Of a DNA stretch of 34,819 nt, positions 28,892 to 34,819 are shown piece after piece. The stretch is from NCBI GenBank assembly GCA_030765625.1, contig JAVCCF010000131.1:1-34819 (forward strand). The letters are read 5' to 3'. The position numbers and the translations under genes are program-made. Source of the DNA: Candidatus Tenebribacter burtonii. GTDB lineage: Bacteria > Cloacimonadota > Cloacimonadia > Cloacimonadales > TCS61. Below the pieces are notes generated by a model. It was not told the origin of the DNA, did no database searches, and saw only the letters and a list, made by a program, of their open reading frames with translations. Numbering within the stretch: position 1 is the stretch's first letter; the number at the start of each line of letters is the position of its first letter.

Positions 28892-29020
28892 CTATAACCC
28901 AATATTAGTTCCGGTTGCCATTGTGTGGAATCCCGTGAAGTTATTGGCAGAGCCGTAAGCAAGGATCACGTTGTAATTATTTTGGAAATCTTTTCTTGAC
29001 TCCAAACTAACACTGATCAA
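28892..29020 (-). pseudogene. Gene remnant (42 codons), minus strand
   Basis: Between two stop codons the minus strand encodes 42 residues including RKDFQNNYNVILAYGSANNF and TGFHTMATGTNIGL. The composition is protein-like, unlike the surrounding non-coding DNA, but there is no start codon with a Shine-Dalgarno. The YxxxNNFTG pattern vaguely recalls the N-terminal part of D-Ala-D-Ala dipeptidases (VanX/DdpX). This is a weak resemblance. Probably a leftover from deletion of a gene at this locus. Confidence 0.35.
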
Positions 29021-29066
29021 TTAGATAACTATGAGTTGAAACTGAATGACTTACAGGGAGCGAACG

Positions 29067-29534
29067 ATGAAAAAGTTTGATCTTATTATTCTTATAATTC
29101 TACTTTTCCCTCTCTTATTAACAGCTATAGATCTTGGTGCTAAACTTGAATTATCTGGTGGACCTATCTTTTCTGCAATGCTTGGTTTCCCAATAAATGA
29201 GAAACTGGATCTTGATATTTCAGCCGGAGGATTCCCCGAAGTAATTTTCCGGTCAGATGCAAATCTAAAATTTAAAAAAGAGAGAAAGTGGTTTCCTTTT
29301 TATCTTGCAGGGGTTGGTGTTATGAGTTTTTTCCGTGGTAATGCCGATGGAGATACCATTGTTACTTTCCAGGCAAATGCAGCCATTCGAACTTTTCAAT
29401 TATCAGTCATCAAAATCTCACCATACATCGGAATTCTCTATGTGCCAAAATGGATAAACAAAGATTTTGATGATGATCTTACTGACTTGGCTGTTGTACC
29501 AATGCTTGGTGTGGAGATGATGTTAGGAAGATAA
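29067..29534 (+). CDS. Small outer-membrane beta-barrel-like protein
   Basis: A 155-residue exported protein starting at the ATG at 29067, behind AGGGAG; an in-frame start at 29046 would add a non-signal-like sequence. Residues 1-20 are a signal peptide (MKKFDLIILIILLFPLLLTA). The remainder alternates short amphipathic strands (LGAKLELSGGPIFSAMLGF, KLDLDISAGGFPEVIF, PYIGILYVPKWI) and closes VVPMLGVEMMLGR, as expected for a small eight-strand barrel. No family recognised. A TTGACT lies about 70 nt upstream. Monocistronic; the palindrome of the DUF559 unit begins 4 bp after its stop and may end its transcript. Confidence 0.72.
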   Translation: MKKFDLIILIILLFPLLLTAIDLGAKLELSGGPIFSAMLGFPINEKLDLDISAGGFPEVIFRSDANLKFKKERKWFPFYLAGVGVMSFFRGNADGDTIVTFQANAAIRTFQLSVIKISPYIGILYVPKWINKDFDDDLTDLAVVPMLGVEMMLGR

Positions 29535-29538
29535 CTTT

Positions 29539-29573
29539 CTCCCCCTCTTGATTTAAGAGGGGGTCAGGGGGAG
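29539..29573. repeat. Palindromic repeat, left flank of the DUF559 gene
   Basis: CCCCCTCTT (29541-29549) and AAGAGGGGG (29555-29563) form a perfect 9-bp stem with loop GATTT, followed by a GGGGGAG that can pair alternatively with CTCCCCC at the left edge. Nearly identical to the repeat at 30035. Confidence 0.85.
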
Positions 29574-29584
29574 TTTTACAAATT

Positions 29585-29959
29585 ATGAAAATTTATAACA
29601 GAAAAATACAAATGGATAGAAGAATAGAACTCCGAAAGAATGCTACTCCAGCAGAAAAGACTCTTTGGAATATACTTAGAAAGCGAAATATTAATAACAT
29701 AAAGTTCTACCGTCAATATGGGATCGGAGTTTATATCGCAGATTTTTACGCACCATCAATCAGGTTGTGCATCGAAGTAGATGGTAAACAACATCATAGT
29801 AGAATGGTAATTGAATACGATGCAATTCGTGATAATTATATGAAATCTTTAAATATCACAGTACTTCGTTTTGATAATGAGTTAGTTATTGAAGATATGA
29901 ATAATGTAGTGGAAAAAGTTAAAGAAGCCACAGAATCATTAATCCAAATAAATAATTAA
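29585..29959 (+). CDS. DUF559 family endonuclease-like protein
   Basis: A 124-residue protein of the DUF559 family, which has the PD-(D/E)xK nuclease fold related to very-short-patch-repair (Vsr) enzymes. After the typical ELRKNATPAEKTLWNILRKR, the active-site residues are D53 (YIADFYAP) and E64 with D66 (CIEVDGKQHH). The late strand ITVLRFDNELV and a coiled C-terminus follow. All catalytic positions are intact. The G-rich end of the left palindrome supplies the only Shine-Dalgarno-like sequence (GGGGGAG, 11 nt before the ATG). The gene is bracketed by two copies of this palindrome, suggesting that gene and repeats move or spread together. DNA target and role are unknown. Confidence 0.9.
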   Translation: MKIYNRKIQMDRRIELRKNATPAEKTLWNILRKRNINNIKFYRQYGIGVYIADFYAPSIRLCIEVDGKQHHSRMVIEYDAIRDNYMKSLNITVLRFDNELVIEDMNNVVEKVKEATESLIQINN

Positions 29960-29980
29960 TCAATAAAACCCCATCCCTGC

Positions 29981-30005
29981 CCTTCCCCTTTAACAAAGAG
30001 GAAGG
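29981..30005. repeat. Palindrome immediately after the DUF559 gene
   Basis: CCTTCCCCTTT and AAAGAGGAAGG form an 11-bp stem with one mismatch and a 3-nt loop, 22 nt after the DUF559 stop. It has no T-run of terminator type. Confidence 0.65.
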
Positions 30006-30034
30006 CTTTTAAGAAATCTCGAGAAGGGAATCAT

Positions 30035-30069
30035 TTCCCCCTCTTGATTCAAGAGGGGGTCAAGGGGAA
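30035..30069. repeat. Palindromic repeat, right flank of the DUF559 gene
   Basis: CCCCCTCTT (30037-30045), loop GATTC, AAGAGGGGG (30051-30059), then TCAAGGGGAA. It matches the left copy in about 30 of 35 bases, in the same orientation. Confidence 0.85.
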
Positions 30070-30216
30070 TTCAATAATTCAGAAATGACAACAGTCCGTC
30101 ACTCTGCCTGCCAAGCTATAGTTTATAACGAAGGTTGGAGGAGTCTTCTTGCTGAACTATTAATGAAGAGTTAGGGTATTTTGATGTAGGATTATTAATG
30201 TTGAATGATAAACTCT

Positions 30217-30251
30217 TTAATTCTTAATTCCTAATTCTCAATTCGTAATTT
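30217..30251. repeat. Five tandem heptamers
   Basis: Exact 7-bp periodicity: TTAATTC, TTAATTC, CTAATTC, TCAATTC, GTAATTT, a (N)(N)AATTC unit repeated five times. Confidence 0.75.
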
Positions 30252-30359
30252 GGCTACATCCTTCCTTAAAAGAACATCGTGAATGAATCGTCATGATGAC
30301 GAGGAAGAACTTTGGAAGATTTACTAATGTAAATCCTTAAATCGTTCATGCTTTAATGT

Positions 30360-30406
30360 CACACTGAGCCCTTCGACAAGCTCAGGACAGGCTCTGTCAA
30401 AGTGTG
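30360..30406. repeat. REP-like palindrome with TTCGACAAGCTCAGG core
   Basis: Nested arms: CACACT/AGTGTG (30360-30365, 30401-30406), GAGCC/GGCTC, and alternatively CTGAGC/GCTCAG (30364-30369, 30380-30385). The core CCTTCGACAAGCTCAGGA is a sequence I have seen as an interspersed repeat in many environmental bacterial genomes. Confidence 0.7.
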
Positions 30407-30441
30407 GAGGAATTCTCCGTAAGTAATCTTGAGTGAGAACT

Positions 30442-30466
30442 TCATCCTTCGATAAACTCAGGATGA
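30442..30466. repeat. Diverged copy of the TTCGA-CTCAGG palindrome
   Basis: TCATCC (30442-30447) and GGATGA (30461-30466) enclose TTCGATAAACTCA. A further, more decayed copy follows near 30510 (ATCTTTCGATAATTTAAGGAT). Confidence 0.65.
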
Positions 30467-30534
30467 CAAGAGTGGAACCCGAGGGTTAATTTGAAAGGAC
30501 ACTACATCTTTCGATAATTTAAGGATTACAAAAT

Positions 30535-31299
30535 TTATCTTTTTTTCCACTGTCTGCTGATCTCATAACAGCAAATTGCAGTACACACTCCCACATTCAA
30601 GGAATTCTTCCAACCGGAAAGTGGAATTTGTATAATTTCATCTGCTAGTTCAAGTGTCTTTTTTGATATTCCGAGAGCTTCATTTCCCAGAATGAGTGCT
30701 GTTGGTTTTTTAAATTTTATTTTCGAAATATTTTGTGAATGCGTTGTTGTTTCCAAAGCATAAATTGTAAAATCATCTGTTTGTAATTCTTTGATAACCT
30801 GCTCTATCGACGGATGACTTGACCATTCTACATATTTATCTGTTCCCATAGCAGTTTTCTGTACTTTACTGTTTTCCGGCGTAGGTGTATAACCGCACAA
30901 GTAAATCTGAGAAACACCAAAACATTCTGCAGTACGGAAGATGGAACCTACGTTAAAGGCAGAACGCAATTCATCCAGGATCAAAACCAGTGGAATATTT
31001 TTCCTTTGTATCGGATGCTTATCATCCTTGATGATCACGAATTCATCATCAATTCTGTTCTTCCCAAATTCCTGTTCTATGGGAACCGCAAGTGTAAGAA
31101 ATTCTCTCTTAGATAAGTGTGTTAAATCATCTTCAAGTTTATGATCCATGCAAGTTAGGTAAGACTGGAATTCAAGAAGCAATTCTGTTCGCAACGTTTC
31201 ATCCTGACAGTTAGAATCAATTTTCGTGATTAGCTCGATGAGTTTTTTACCCTGTTTTTGGCGATCAAATGTTTGAAAAATAACTTTAGTATATTTCAT
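30535..31299 (-). CDS. SpoU/TrmH family RNA methyltransferase
   Basis: Methylates ribose 2'-O in tRNA or rRNA using S-adenosylmethionine. The 254-residue protein has an N-terminal helical part of ~100 residues and a C-terminal SPOUT knot domain. Motif 1 is RSAFNVGSIFRTAE (N116, R122), motif 2 LILGNEALGIS and motif 3 IPLSGWKNSLNVGVCTAI. Which RNA and nucleotide cannot be told. The ATG at 31299 has no Shine-Dalgarno because the terminator of the upstream gene reaches to its first base. A leaderless transcript or a start further in are both possible. A repeat-rich stretch lies downstream. Confidence 0.9.
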   Translation of the reverse strand: MKYTKVIFQTFDRQKQGKKLIELITKIDSNCQDETLRTELLLEFQSYLTCMDHKLEDDLTHLSKREFLTLAVPIEQEFGKNRIDDEFVIIKDDKHPIQRKNIPLVLILDELRSAFNVGSIFRTAECFGVSQIYLCGYTPTPENSKVQKTAMGTDKYVEWSSHPSIEQVIKELQTDDFTIYALETTTHSQNISKIKFKKPTALILGNEALGISKKTLELADEIIQIPLSGWKNSLNVGVCTAICCYEISRQWKKR

Positions 31300-31331
31300 A
31301 AAAAAAGAGGAAGCAGTTAATTGCTTCCTCT
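31300..31331 (-). terminator. Terminator of the coiled-coil gene, touching the next start codon
   Basis: On the minus strand AGAGGAAGCA pairs with TGCTTCCTCT (31322-31331 and 31306-31315), followed by seven T's ending at 31300, directly before the ATG of the methyltransferase gene. Confidence 0.9.
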
Positions 31332-31344
31332 AAAATTATTTTAT

Positions 31345-31716
31345 TTAACCTTTTTCGATTGATTTAATTTTTTTATTATCAGCTGGTTTAAATTCTTCTA
31401 ATCTTGCCCTCAGTTTTGAATTTTCTTCTTTTAATTTTTTCCTTTCAGACTGCAATACTTTATTTGCTTTTCTCAGAGCTTTTAATTCTGCTTTTAAACC
31501 TTTCTGATCTTTGTCTTGTTCTGCTTCTTTAACTTGCATTGTTTTTTTAGCTTCTTCTGTTTTCTTCAATTTCAATTCATTTTCTGCCTGCTTCTCTTGT
31601 TTGATTAGCTTTCCTTTGTTTTCCGTTTGCTGTGATTGAGTACCCTGTTCAGAAAGTTGAGCACTTAAACATAAAACAAAACTAAGTAAAGTTAAGATAA
31701 TAATTGTCTTTTTCAT
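31345..31716 (-). CDS. Secreted or periplasmic coiled-coil protein
   Basis: A 123-residue protein with a signal peptide (MKKTIIILTLLSFVLCLSAQ) and a mature part that is almost wholly Lys/Glu/Gln-rich. Residues ~25-70 are low complexity and ~72-110 form a coiled coil (LKALRKANKVLQSERKKLKE). There is no Cys for lipidation in lipobox context (LCLSAQ). A GGGGG Shine-Dalgarno precedes the ATG. Function unknown; such proteins may be periplasmic spacers or chaperones (Skp-like only in character). It is monocistronic with its own terminator. Confidence 0.75.
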   Translation of the reverse strand: MKKTIIILTLLSFVLCLSAQLSEQGTQSQQTENKGKLIKQEKQAENELKLKKTEEAKKTMQVKEAEQDKDQKGLKAELKALRKANKVLQSERKKLKEENSKLRARLEEFKPADNKKIKSIEKG

Positions 31717-31822
31717 TTTTCCCCCTATTCTCTTTTCCTTTACTTAAAATCTTAATGTTCAATTTATGTGTCAATAATTTTGTTTTCTTGTTCTTAATTT
31801 ATTATTGAGTTTTATTTCATCT

Positions 31823-31851
31823 TGACATGTTTAGAATAACAAATTGAAATA
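31823..31851 (+). promoter_or_regulatory. Sigma-70-type promoter of the thioesterase gene
   Basis: TTGACA (31823-31828), a 17-nt spacer and TGAAAT (31846-31851, four of six bases of TATAAT). The predicted start is near 31858, just before TAGGAGG (31861-31867). Confidence 0.5.
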
Positions 31852-31871
31852 AAAACGCTTTAGGAGGTTCC

Positions 31872-32270
31872 ATGAAATACCATAGAAAAATATTTGGATA
31901 TGAATGTGATGTTTATGGTCATCTAAATAATGCAAATTATCTTCATCTTTATGAAGAAGCACGTTCAGAAGCTCTGGAAAATATGGGTATGTCTATTGGC
32001 AAATTGAGTGAAGAAGGAATTCACATCTATCTTACTGAGATCAATCTCACTTTCAAGAACGGTCTGCCGGTGGGAGAAAATGTTGTAATTGATACAAGAA
32101 TGATAAAAGCAAACAGGGCAACATCGATCTGGAAACAGGAAATTTTCAATAGTGCTGATGAACTTTGTAATATAGCTATTGTAAGAGGTGTCTTTATCAA
32201 GTCAGGGAAACCCTTCAGAATATCAAAAGAACTTTTTGAAGAATATAAGAAATATCTTCAGCCTGAATAA
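31872..32270 (+). CDS. Acyl-CoA thioesterase, 4HBT/YbgC hotdog family
   Basis: Hydrolyses acyl-CoA thioesters. The 132-residue length is normal for a single hotdog domain. The family signature is ECDVYGHLNNANYLHLYEEAR, with catalytic Asp13, His17 and Asn19 near the N-terminus. The later strands ITEINLTFKNGLPVGENVVI and ATSIWKQEIFN fit the fold. TAGGAGG precedes the ATG by 5 nt and a sigma-70-like promoter lies upstream. Substrate chain length is unknown. It converges on mgtE with only 13 bp between stops and no terminator visible. Confidence 0.9.
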   Translation: MKYHRKIFGYECDVYGHLNNANYLHLYEEARSEALENMGMSIGKLSEEGIHIYLTEINLTFKNGLPVGENVVIDTRMIKANRATSIWKQEIFNSADELCNIAIVRGVFIKSGKPFRISKELFEEYKKYLQPE

Positions 32271-32283
32271 TTGTAATTTAAAT

Positions 32284-33615
32284 TTATAATAAGATAGTAG
32301 CTAAACCAAGGAAAGAAGCAAATCCACCAATATCCGTCAGCATTGTAATTATCACACTGGAAGCCAGGGCAGGATCGATTTTTAAAGTTTTCATTACTAC
32401 CGGAATTGATGAACCCACAAGCCCGGCAATGAACATATTACAAACCATGGATATCCCGAGAACTGCACCGAGCAGAATGTTCCCTTTCAAAAGATAAGCA
32501 ATGAACATGGCAACAGATCCAATTAATAAGCCGTTAATAATCCCAACTGTGATCTCTTTTACTATTGCCCTGTAAGTATTGTGAAGCGTCAGTTCACCAA
32601 GTGCAATACCACGAGTGATCACGGTAAGTGTTTGTGTTCCGGAGTTTCCACCCAGTCCAGCAACGATAGGCATAAGAACTGCCAGAAAAGAAAGTCGTGC
32701 TATTGTTCCCTCAAAAATTCCCACCACACTAGAAACAAGAAGGGCAGTAAAAAGATTCAGGGTTAGCCAGGGAAGCCTCTTCCTAACTGAGCTGAGAGGT
32801 GAAGTGAAAACTTTATCCTCATTTTCCAAACCCACCATTTTATAAACATCTTCCGAAGCTTCATCGTCGATTACATCAATAATATCGTCGACCGTGATCC
32901 TGCCGAGTAGATGGTTCTCTTCATCTATAACAGGTAAAATATAAATATCATATTTACGGAAGATCCCGGCAACCTCTTCCTGATCCATCTCAACCGGAGC
33001 TGAGATCACATCTTTATTCATTATATCCATTGCCTTCATTTCAGGCTTACATAAAAGCAGTTTGGATGCTTCCAGAATACCAATTAATTTATTTTCTTTA
33101 TCAGTAACAAAAATGTAATAAAGTTTTTCTACATCTTCATAATTATCTCGAATATAATCGATCATCTCAGAACGGTTCATCTCCTTATTTACTGTGATGA
33201 TCTCTTTCTGCATGATACCACCAGCAGTATCCTCATCATAAACAAGAAGCTGCTTTATTTCATCAGAATCTTCTTTATCTATCTTTTGCAGAACATCCTT
33301 AAGCTGGTGTTCATCAAGTTCAGCAGCAATATCCGTTGCTTCGTCAGATTCCATTTCATCTATGATCTCAACGAGACGTTTTTGCTGAATAGTTTCCAGA
33401 ACATCTTCCAGCAATTCGTCATGTAGGTCATTAATAACATCGGAAGCAAGTTCAGAGGAGAGATATGAGAATGCTTTAACTTGATACTCAGCGGGAAGTT
33501 CATTTATTATTTGAGCAGCATCACCCGGATGGAGAAGATTGATCTTTTTCTTTATCTCATCTAATTGATCATTTTCAAACAATGAAATAAATTGATCTAT
33601 AGTTAACTTTAACAT
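32284..33615 (-). CDS. mgtE: Magnesium transporter MgtE
   Basis: A Mg2+ channel of the inner membrane gated by cytoplasmic Mg2+. The 443-residue protein has the full architecture: an N-terminal superhelical domain (~1-128, HPGDAAQIINELP and ESDEATDIAAEL repeats), a tandem CBS pair (~135-257, with DEDTAGGIMQKEII at its start and LLGRITVDDIIDVIDDEASED at its end), a plug helix, and five membrane helices from ~280. The pore motif is AGLGGNSGTQTLTVITRG. Acidic residues between N and CBS domains that bind regulatory Mg2+ are present. GGGAG precedes the ATG. It is divergent from the lipoprotein gene at 33791. Confidence 0.96.
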   Translation of the reverse strand: MLKLTIDQFISLFENDQLDEIKKKINLLHPGDAAQIINELPAEYQVKAFSYLSSELASDVINDLHDELLEDVLETIQQKRLVEIIDEMESDEATDIAAELDEHQLKDVLQKIDKEDSDEIKQLLVYDEDTAGGIMQKEIITVNKEMNRSEMIDYIRDNYEDVEKLYYIFVTDKENKLIGILEASKLLLCKPEMKAMDIMNKDVISAPVEMDQEEVAGIFRKYDIYILPVIDEENHLLGRITVDDIIDVIDDEASEDVYKMVGLENEDKVFTSPLSSVRKRLPWLTLNLFTALLVSSVVGIFEGTIARLSFLAVLMPIVAGLGGNSGTQTLTVITRGIALGELTLHNTYRAIVKEITVGIINGLLIGSVAMFIAYLLKGNILLGAVLGISMVCNMFIAGLVGSSIPVVMKTLKIDPALASSVIITMLTDIGGFASFLGLATILL

Positions 33616-33790
33616 AAATTACTCCCGATATATTTATTTTTAAATTTGTGATTTGCTTTTTTTTGTCCATTAATTTATAGAAACTCTTTGTCATCAAAAT
33701 ACTTGACACGAAAAAATGATTCTTTAAATTATATTTTAGCAAAGATGTGCCATCGTTAATTCTATAGAATAAGTTTTAGAGGTAATGAAA

Positions 33791-34474
33791 ATGAAAGAGA
33801 AATTAATTATATTTACTGTTCTATTTTGTTTGCTTATGCTTACAGGTTGCAGCAAAAGTAGCACTGAAGTTAAAAATGGATACATTTCTTATTACATAAC
33901 AATAATAAATTATAGCTCATATGATTTAACTGAACTGGTTATTTCTATGGTAGGTTTAGATGATATGCAGCAAATTAGCATACTTCGTATGGGTTATACT
34001 TCTCAATTTTTTGAATTTCAGTTACCGGTGCCTTCAGGTAATACGCCATTTAGTTATGGTGATTACAATCTTAGTTATCTACAGAACAATGAAGAAATGG
34101 ATTTTAGTATTATACAACCTGAAGCTTATATTTCCGTTTTCATAAATGATGATGGTTATATAGTTGAAACCTTAATTTCTCATTTAATAACAATAATTAA
34201 TGATAGCTCTTATAATGTTACAGAAATGGAAATTTTTATGGAGGGTGCATTTGGATTTCATCAAATCAGTGAACTTATTCCTGGAGAATGCTCACAGGAA
34301 TTTGAAGTTAATTTAATTAATTATACAGGACCAACATCAGATAATTATGGTTATTTTTGTGGTTCATATCTTCAAAATAACCAAGTATACCCATATCTGT
34401 TTTTTCCCCCAAGCACTAATATTATTATGCATATAAATAACGATGACTATACAATTGAAGATGTTGGAAATTAA
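33791..34474 (+). CDS. Lipoprotein with an internal duplication, unknown function
   Basis: A 227-residue lipoprotein: MKEKLIIFTVLFCLLMLTGC with lipobox LTGC. The ATG at 33791 has AGAGG 8 nt before it; the in-frame ATG at 33785 is too close to that site. The mature protein consists of two similar halves (~33-130 and ~131-227). Matching segments are ITIINYSSYDLTEL / ITIINDSSYNVTEM, QQISIL / HQISEL, SYLQNNEE / SYLQNNQV and INDDGYIVE / INNDDYTIE. Each half is beta-rich and acidic. No known domain recognised. A TTGACA lies at 33703-33708. It is monocistronic and converges on rplQ. Confidence 0.78.
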   Translation: MKEKLIIFTVLFCLLMLTGCSKSSTEVKNGYISYYITIINYSSYDLTELVISMVGLDDMQQISILRMGYTSQFFEFQLPVPSGNTPFSYGDYNLSYLQNNEEMDFSIIQPEAYISVFINDDGYIVETLISHLITIINDSSYNVTEMEIFMEGAFGFHQISELIPGECSQEFEVNLINYTGPTSDNYGYFCGSYLQNNQVYPYLFFPPSTNIIMHINNDDYTIEDVGN

Positions 34475-34518
34475 ATAAAATCAGATTTGCTTTACTAATC
34501 TAAAATTTTATGATCCAC

Positions 34519-34544
34519 AAAAAAGCCCCGAAAAACGGGGCTTT
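34519..34544 (-). terminator. Terminator of the rplQ operon
   Basis: AAAGCCCCG (34522-34530) and CGGGGCTTT (34536-34544) form a 9-bp stem with a 5-nt loop. Read on the minus strand it is followed by TTTTTT (34519-34524); on the plus strand the T-run is poor, so it may end the lipoprotein transcript less well. Confidence 0.9.
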
Positions 34545-34580
34545 AATATTTTGTAACCAGCTTATATTAATAAAGTAATC

Positions 34581-34819
34581 TTATTTCTTTTTTGGTTTTG
34601 CTTCTTCTTTTTGCTCTTCTCTTTGAGTAAATTCAATAATTGCCATTGGAGCACAATCACCACGACGATAACCGTTTTTCAATACTCTTGTATATCCACC
34701 TTCAGTTGTTTCAAATCTTGGTGCGATCTCATCAAAAACTTTTTTTACAAGATCTCTATTTTTAAGAACTTTAAAAGTTAATCTACGATGATGTACAGTA
34801 CCTTTCTTTCCGTAAGTTA
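34581..34819 (-). CDS. rplQ: 50S ribosomal protein L17, 3' part
   Basis: The last 78 residues of L17, with the start beyond the window edge. Family motifs are GTVHHRRLTFKVLKNRDLV, FDEIAPRFETTEGGYTRVLK and GYRRGDCAPMAIIEF, followed by a charged tail ending EEAKPKKK. L17 sits at the exit-tunnel side of the large subunit and is usually the last gene of the alpha operon after rpoA; the terminator 37 bp after the stop fits this. The other alpha-operon genes should lie to the right of the window. Confidence 0.96.
   Translation of the reverse strand, partial: TYGKKGTVHHRRLTFKVLKNRDLVKKVFDEIAPRFETTEGGYTRVLKNGYRRGDCAPMAIIEFTQREEQKEEAKPKKK

Larger units (their letters stand above)
29960..30534. other. 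575-bp repeat-rich non-coding stretch
   Basis: No gene. It holds, in order, a palindrome just after the DUF559 stop, the right copy of the DUF559-flanking palindrome, a heptamer array and two or three decayed TTCGA(C/T)AAxCTCAGG palindromes. The remaining sequence seems to be further decayed repeat material. Confidence 0.7.

Noticed and set aside
29539-30470. CRISPR array
   Set aside because: The repeats are few, palindromic and irregularly spaced, with no uniform spacers and no cas genes.
26100-30534. Insertion sequence or prophage
   Set aside because: No transposase, integrase or phage structural gene; an ORF6N gene alone does not show a prophage.
33616-33790. Mg2+-sensing riboswitch upstream of mgtE
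   Set aside because: The intergenic region is short and AT-rich, with no stem pattern resembling M-box or ykoK elements.

Overview
The window is AT-rich DNA from a Gram-negative-type (diderm) bacterium. It encodes outer-membrane barrels, lipoproteins, a periplasmic M23 peptidase and two large exported gingipain-like peptidases. Both peptidases end in a FlgD/Ig-like sorting tag (NYPNPFNP...GVYF...KKIILLK). That tag style, the low GC and the cmk-plsC-ispH-rpsA block suggest a member of the FCB group, most like Cloacimonadota. This is inferred from gene content; there is no rRNA gene in the window.

Layout. (1) 1-5.5 kb, plus strand: two tandem family C25 peptidases, the first cut by the window edge. 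(2) 14.2-5.6 kb, minus strand: a tightly packed nine-gene housekeeping operon, rseP - tgt - conserved unknown - DUF5683-like - cmk - plsC - ispH - rpsA - aroK, with most junctions overlapping or nearly touching. (3) 14.4-15.6 kb: an M23 lipoprotein. (4) 15.7-20.9 kb, plus strand: a four-gene membrane operon (a 974-residue DUF6754-like protein, two polytopic proteins and a membrane-anchored globular protein) closed by a strong terminator. It has no function I can name and is the best candidate for an undescribed system. (5) 20.9-26.0 kb: a glycosyltransferase, a small unknown gene, an outer-membrane protein behind a textbook sigma-54 promoter, a membrane protein/winged-helix regulator pair and AlaX. 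(6) 26.1-30.5 kb: an accessory stretch with an ORF6N gene carrying a covarying palindrome pair, a small membrane protein next to a SIR2-domain protein (probable anti-phage NADase), a gene remnant, a small barrel, a DUF559 nuclease gene bracketed by near-identical palindromes, and about 570 bp of decayed palindromic and heptamer repeats. (7) 30.5-34.8 kb: SpoU methyltransferase, secreted coiled-coil protein, thioesterase, MgtE, an internally duplicated lipoprotein and the 3' end of rplQ.

How the genes fit together. The minus-strand operon joins translation (S1, Cmk, Tgt) with lipid/isoprenoid and aromatic synthesis (PlsC, IspH, AroK) and envelope stress proteolysis (RseP), a grouping partly shared with Firmicutes (cmk-plsC-ispH-S1). 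The DUF6754 operon probably builds one inner-membrane complex with a large extracytoplasmic arm. The accessory stretch has the look of a defence/mobile-repeat hotspot. I saw no transposase, integrase, tRNA, rRNA or CRISPR array.
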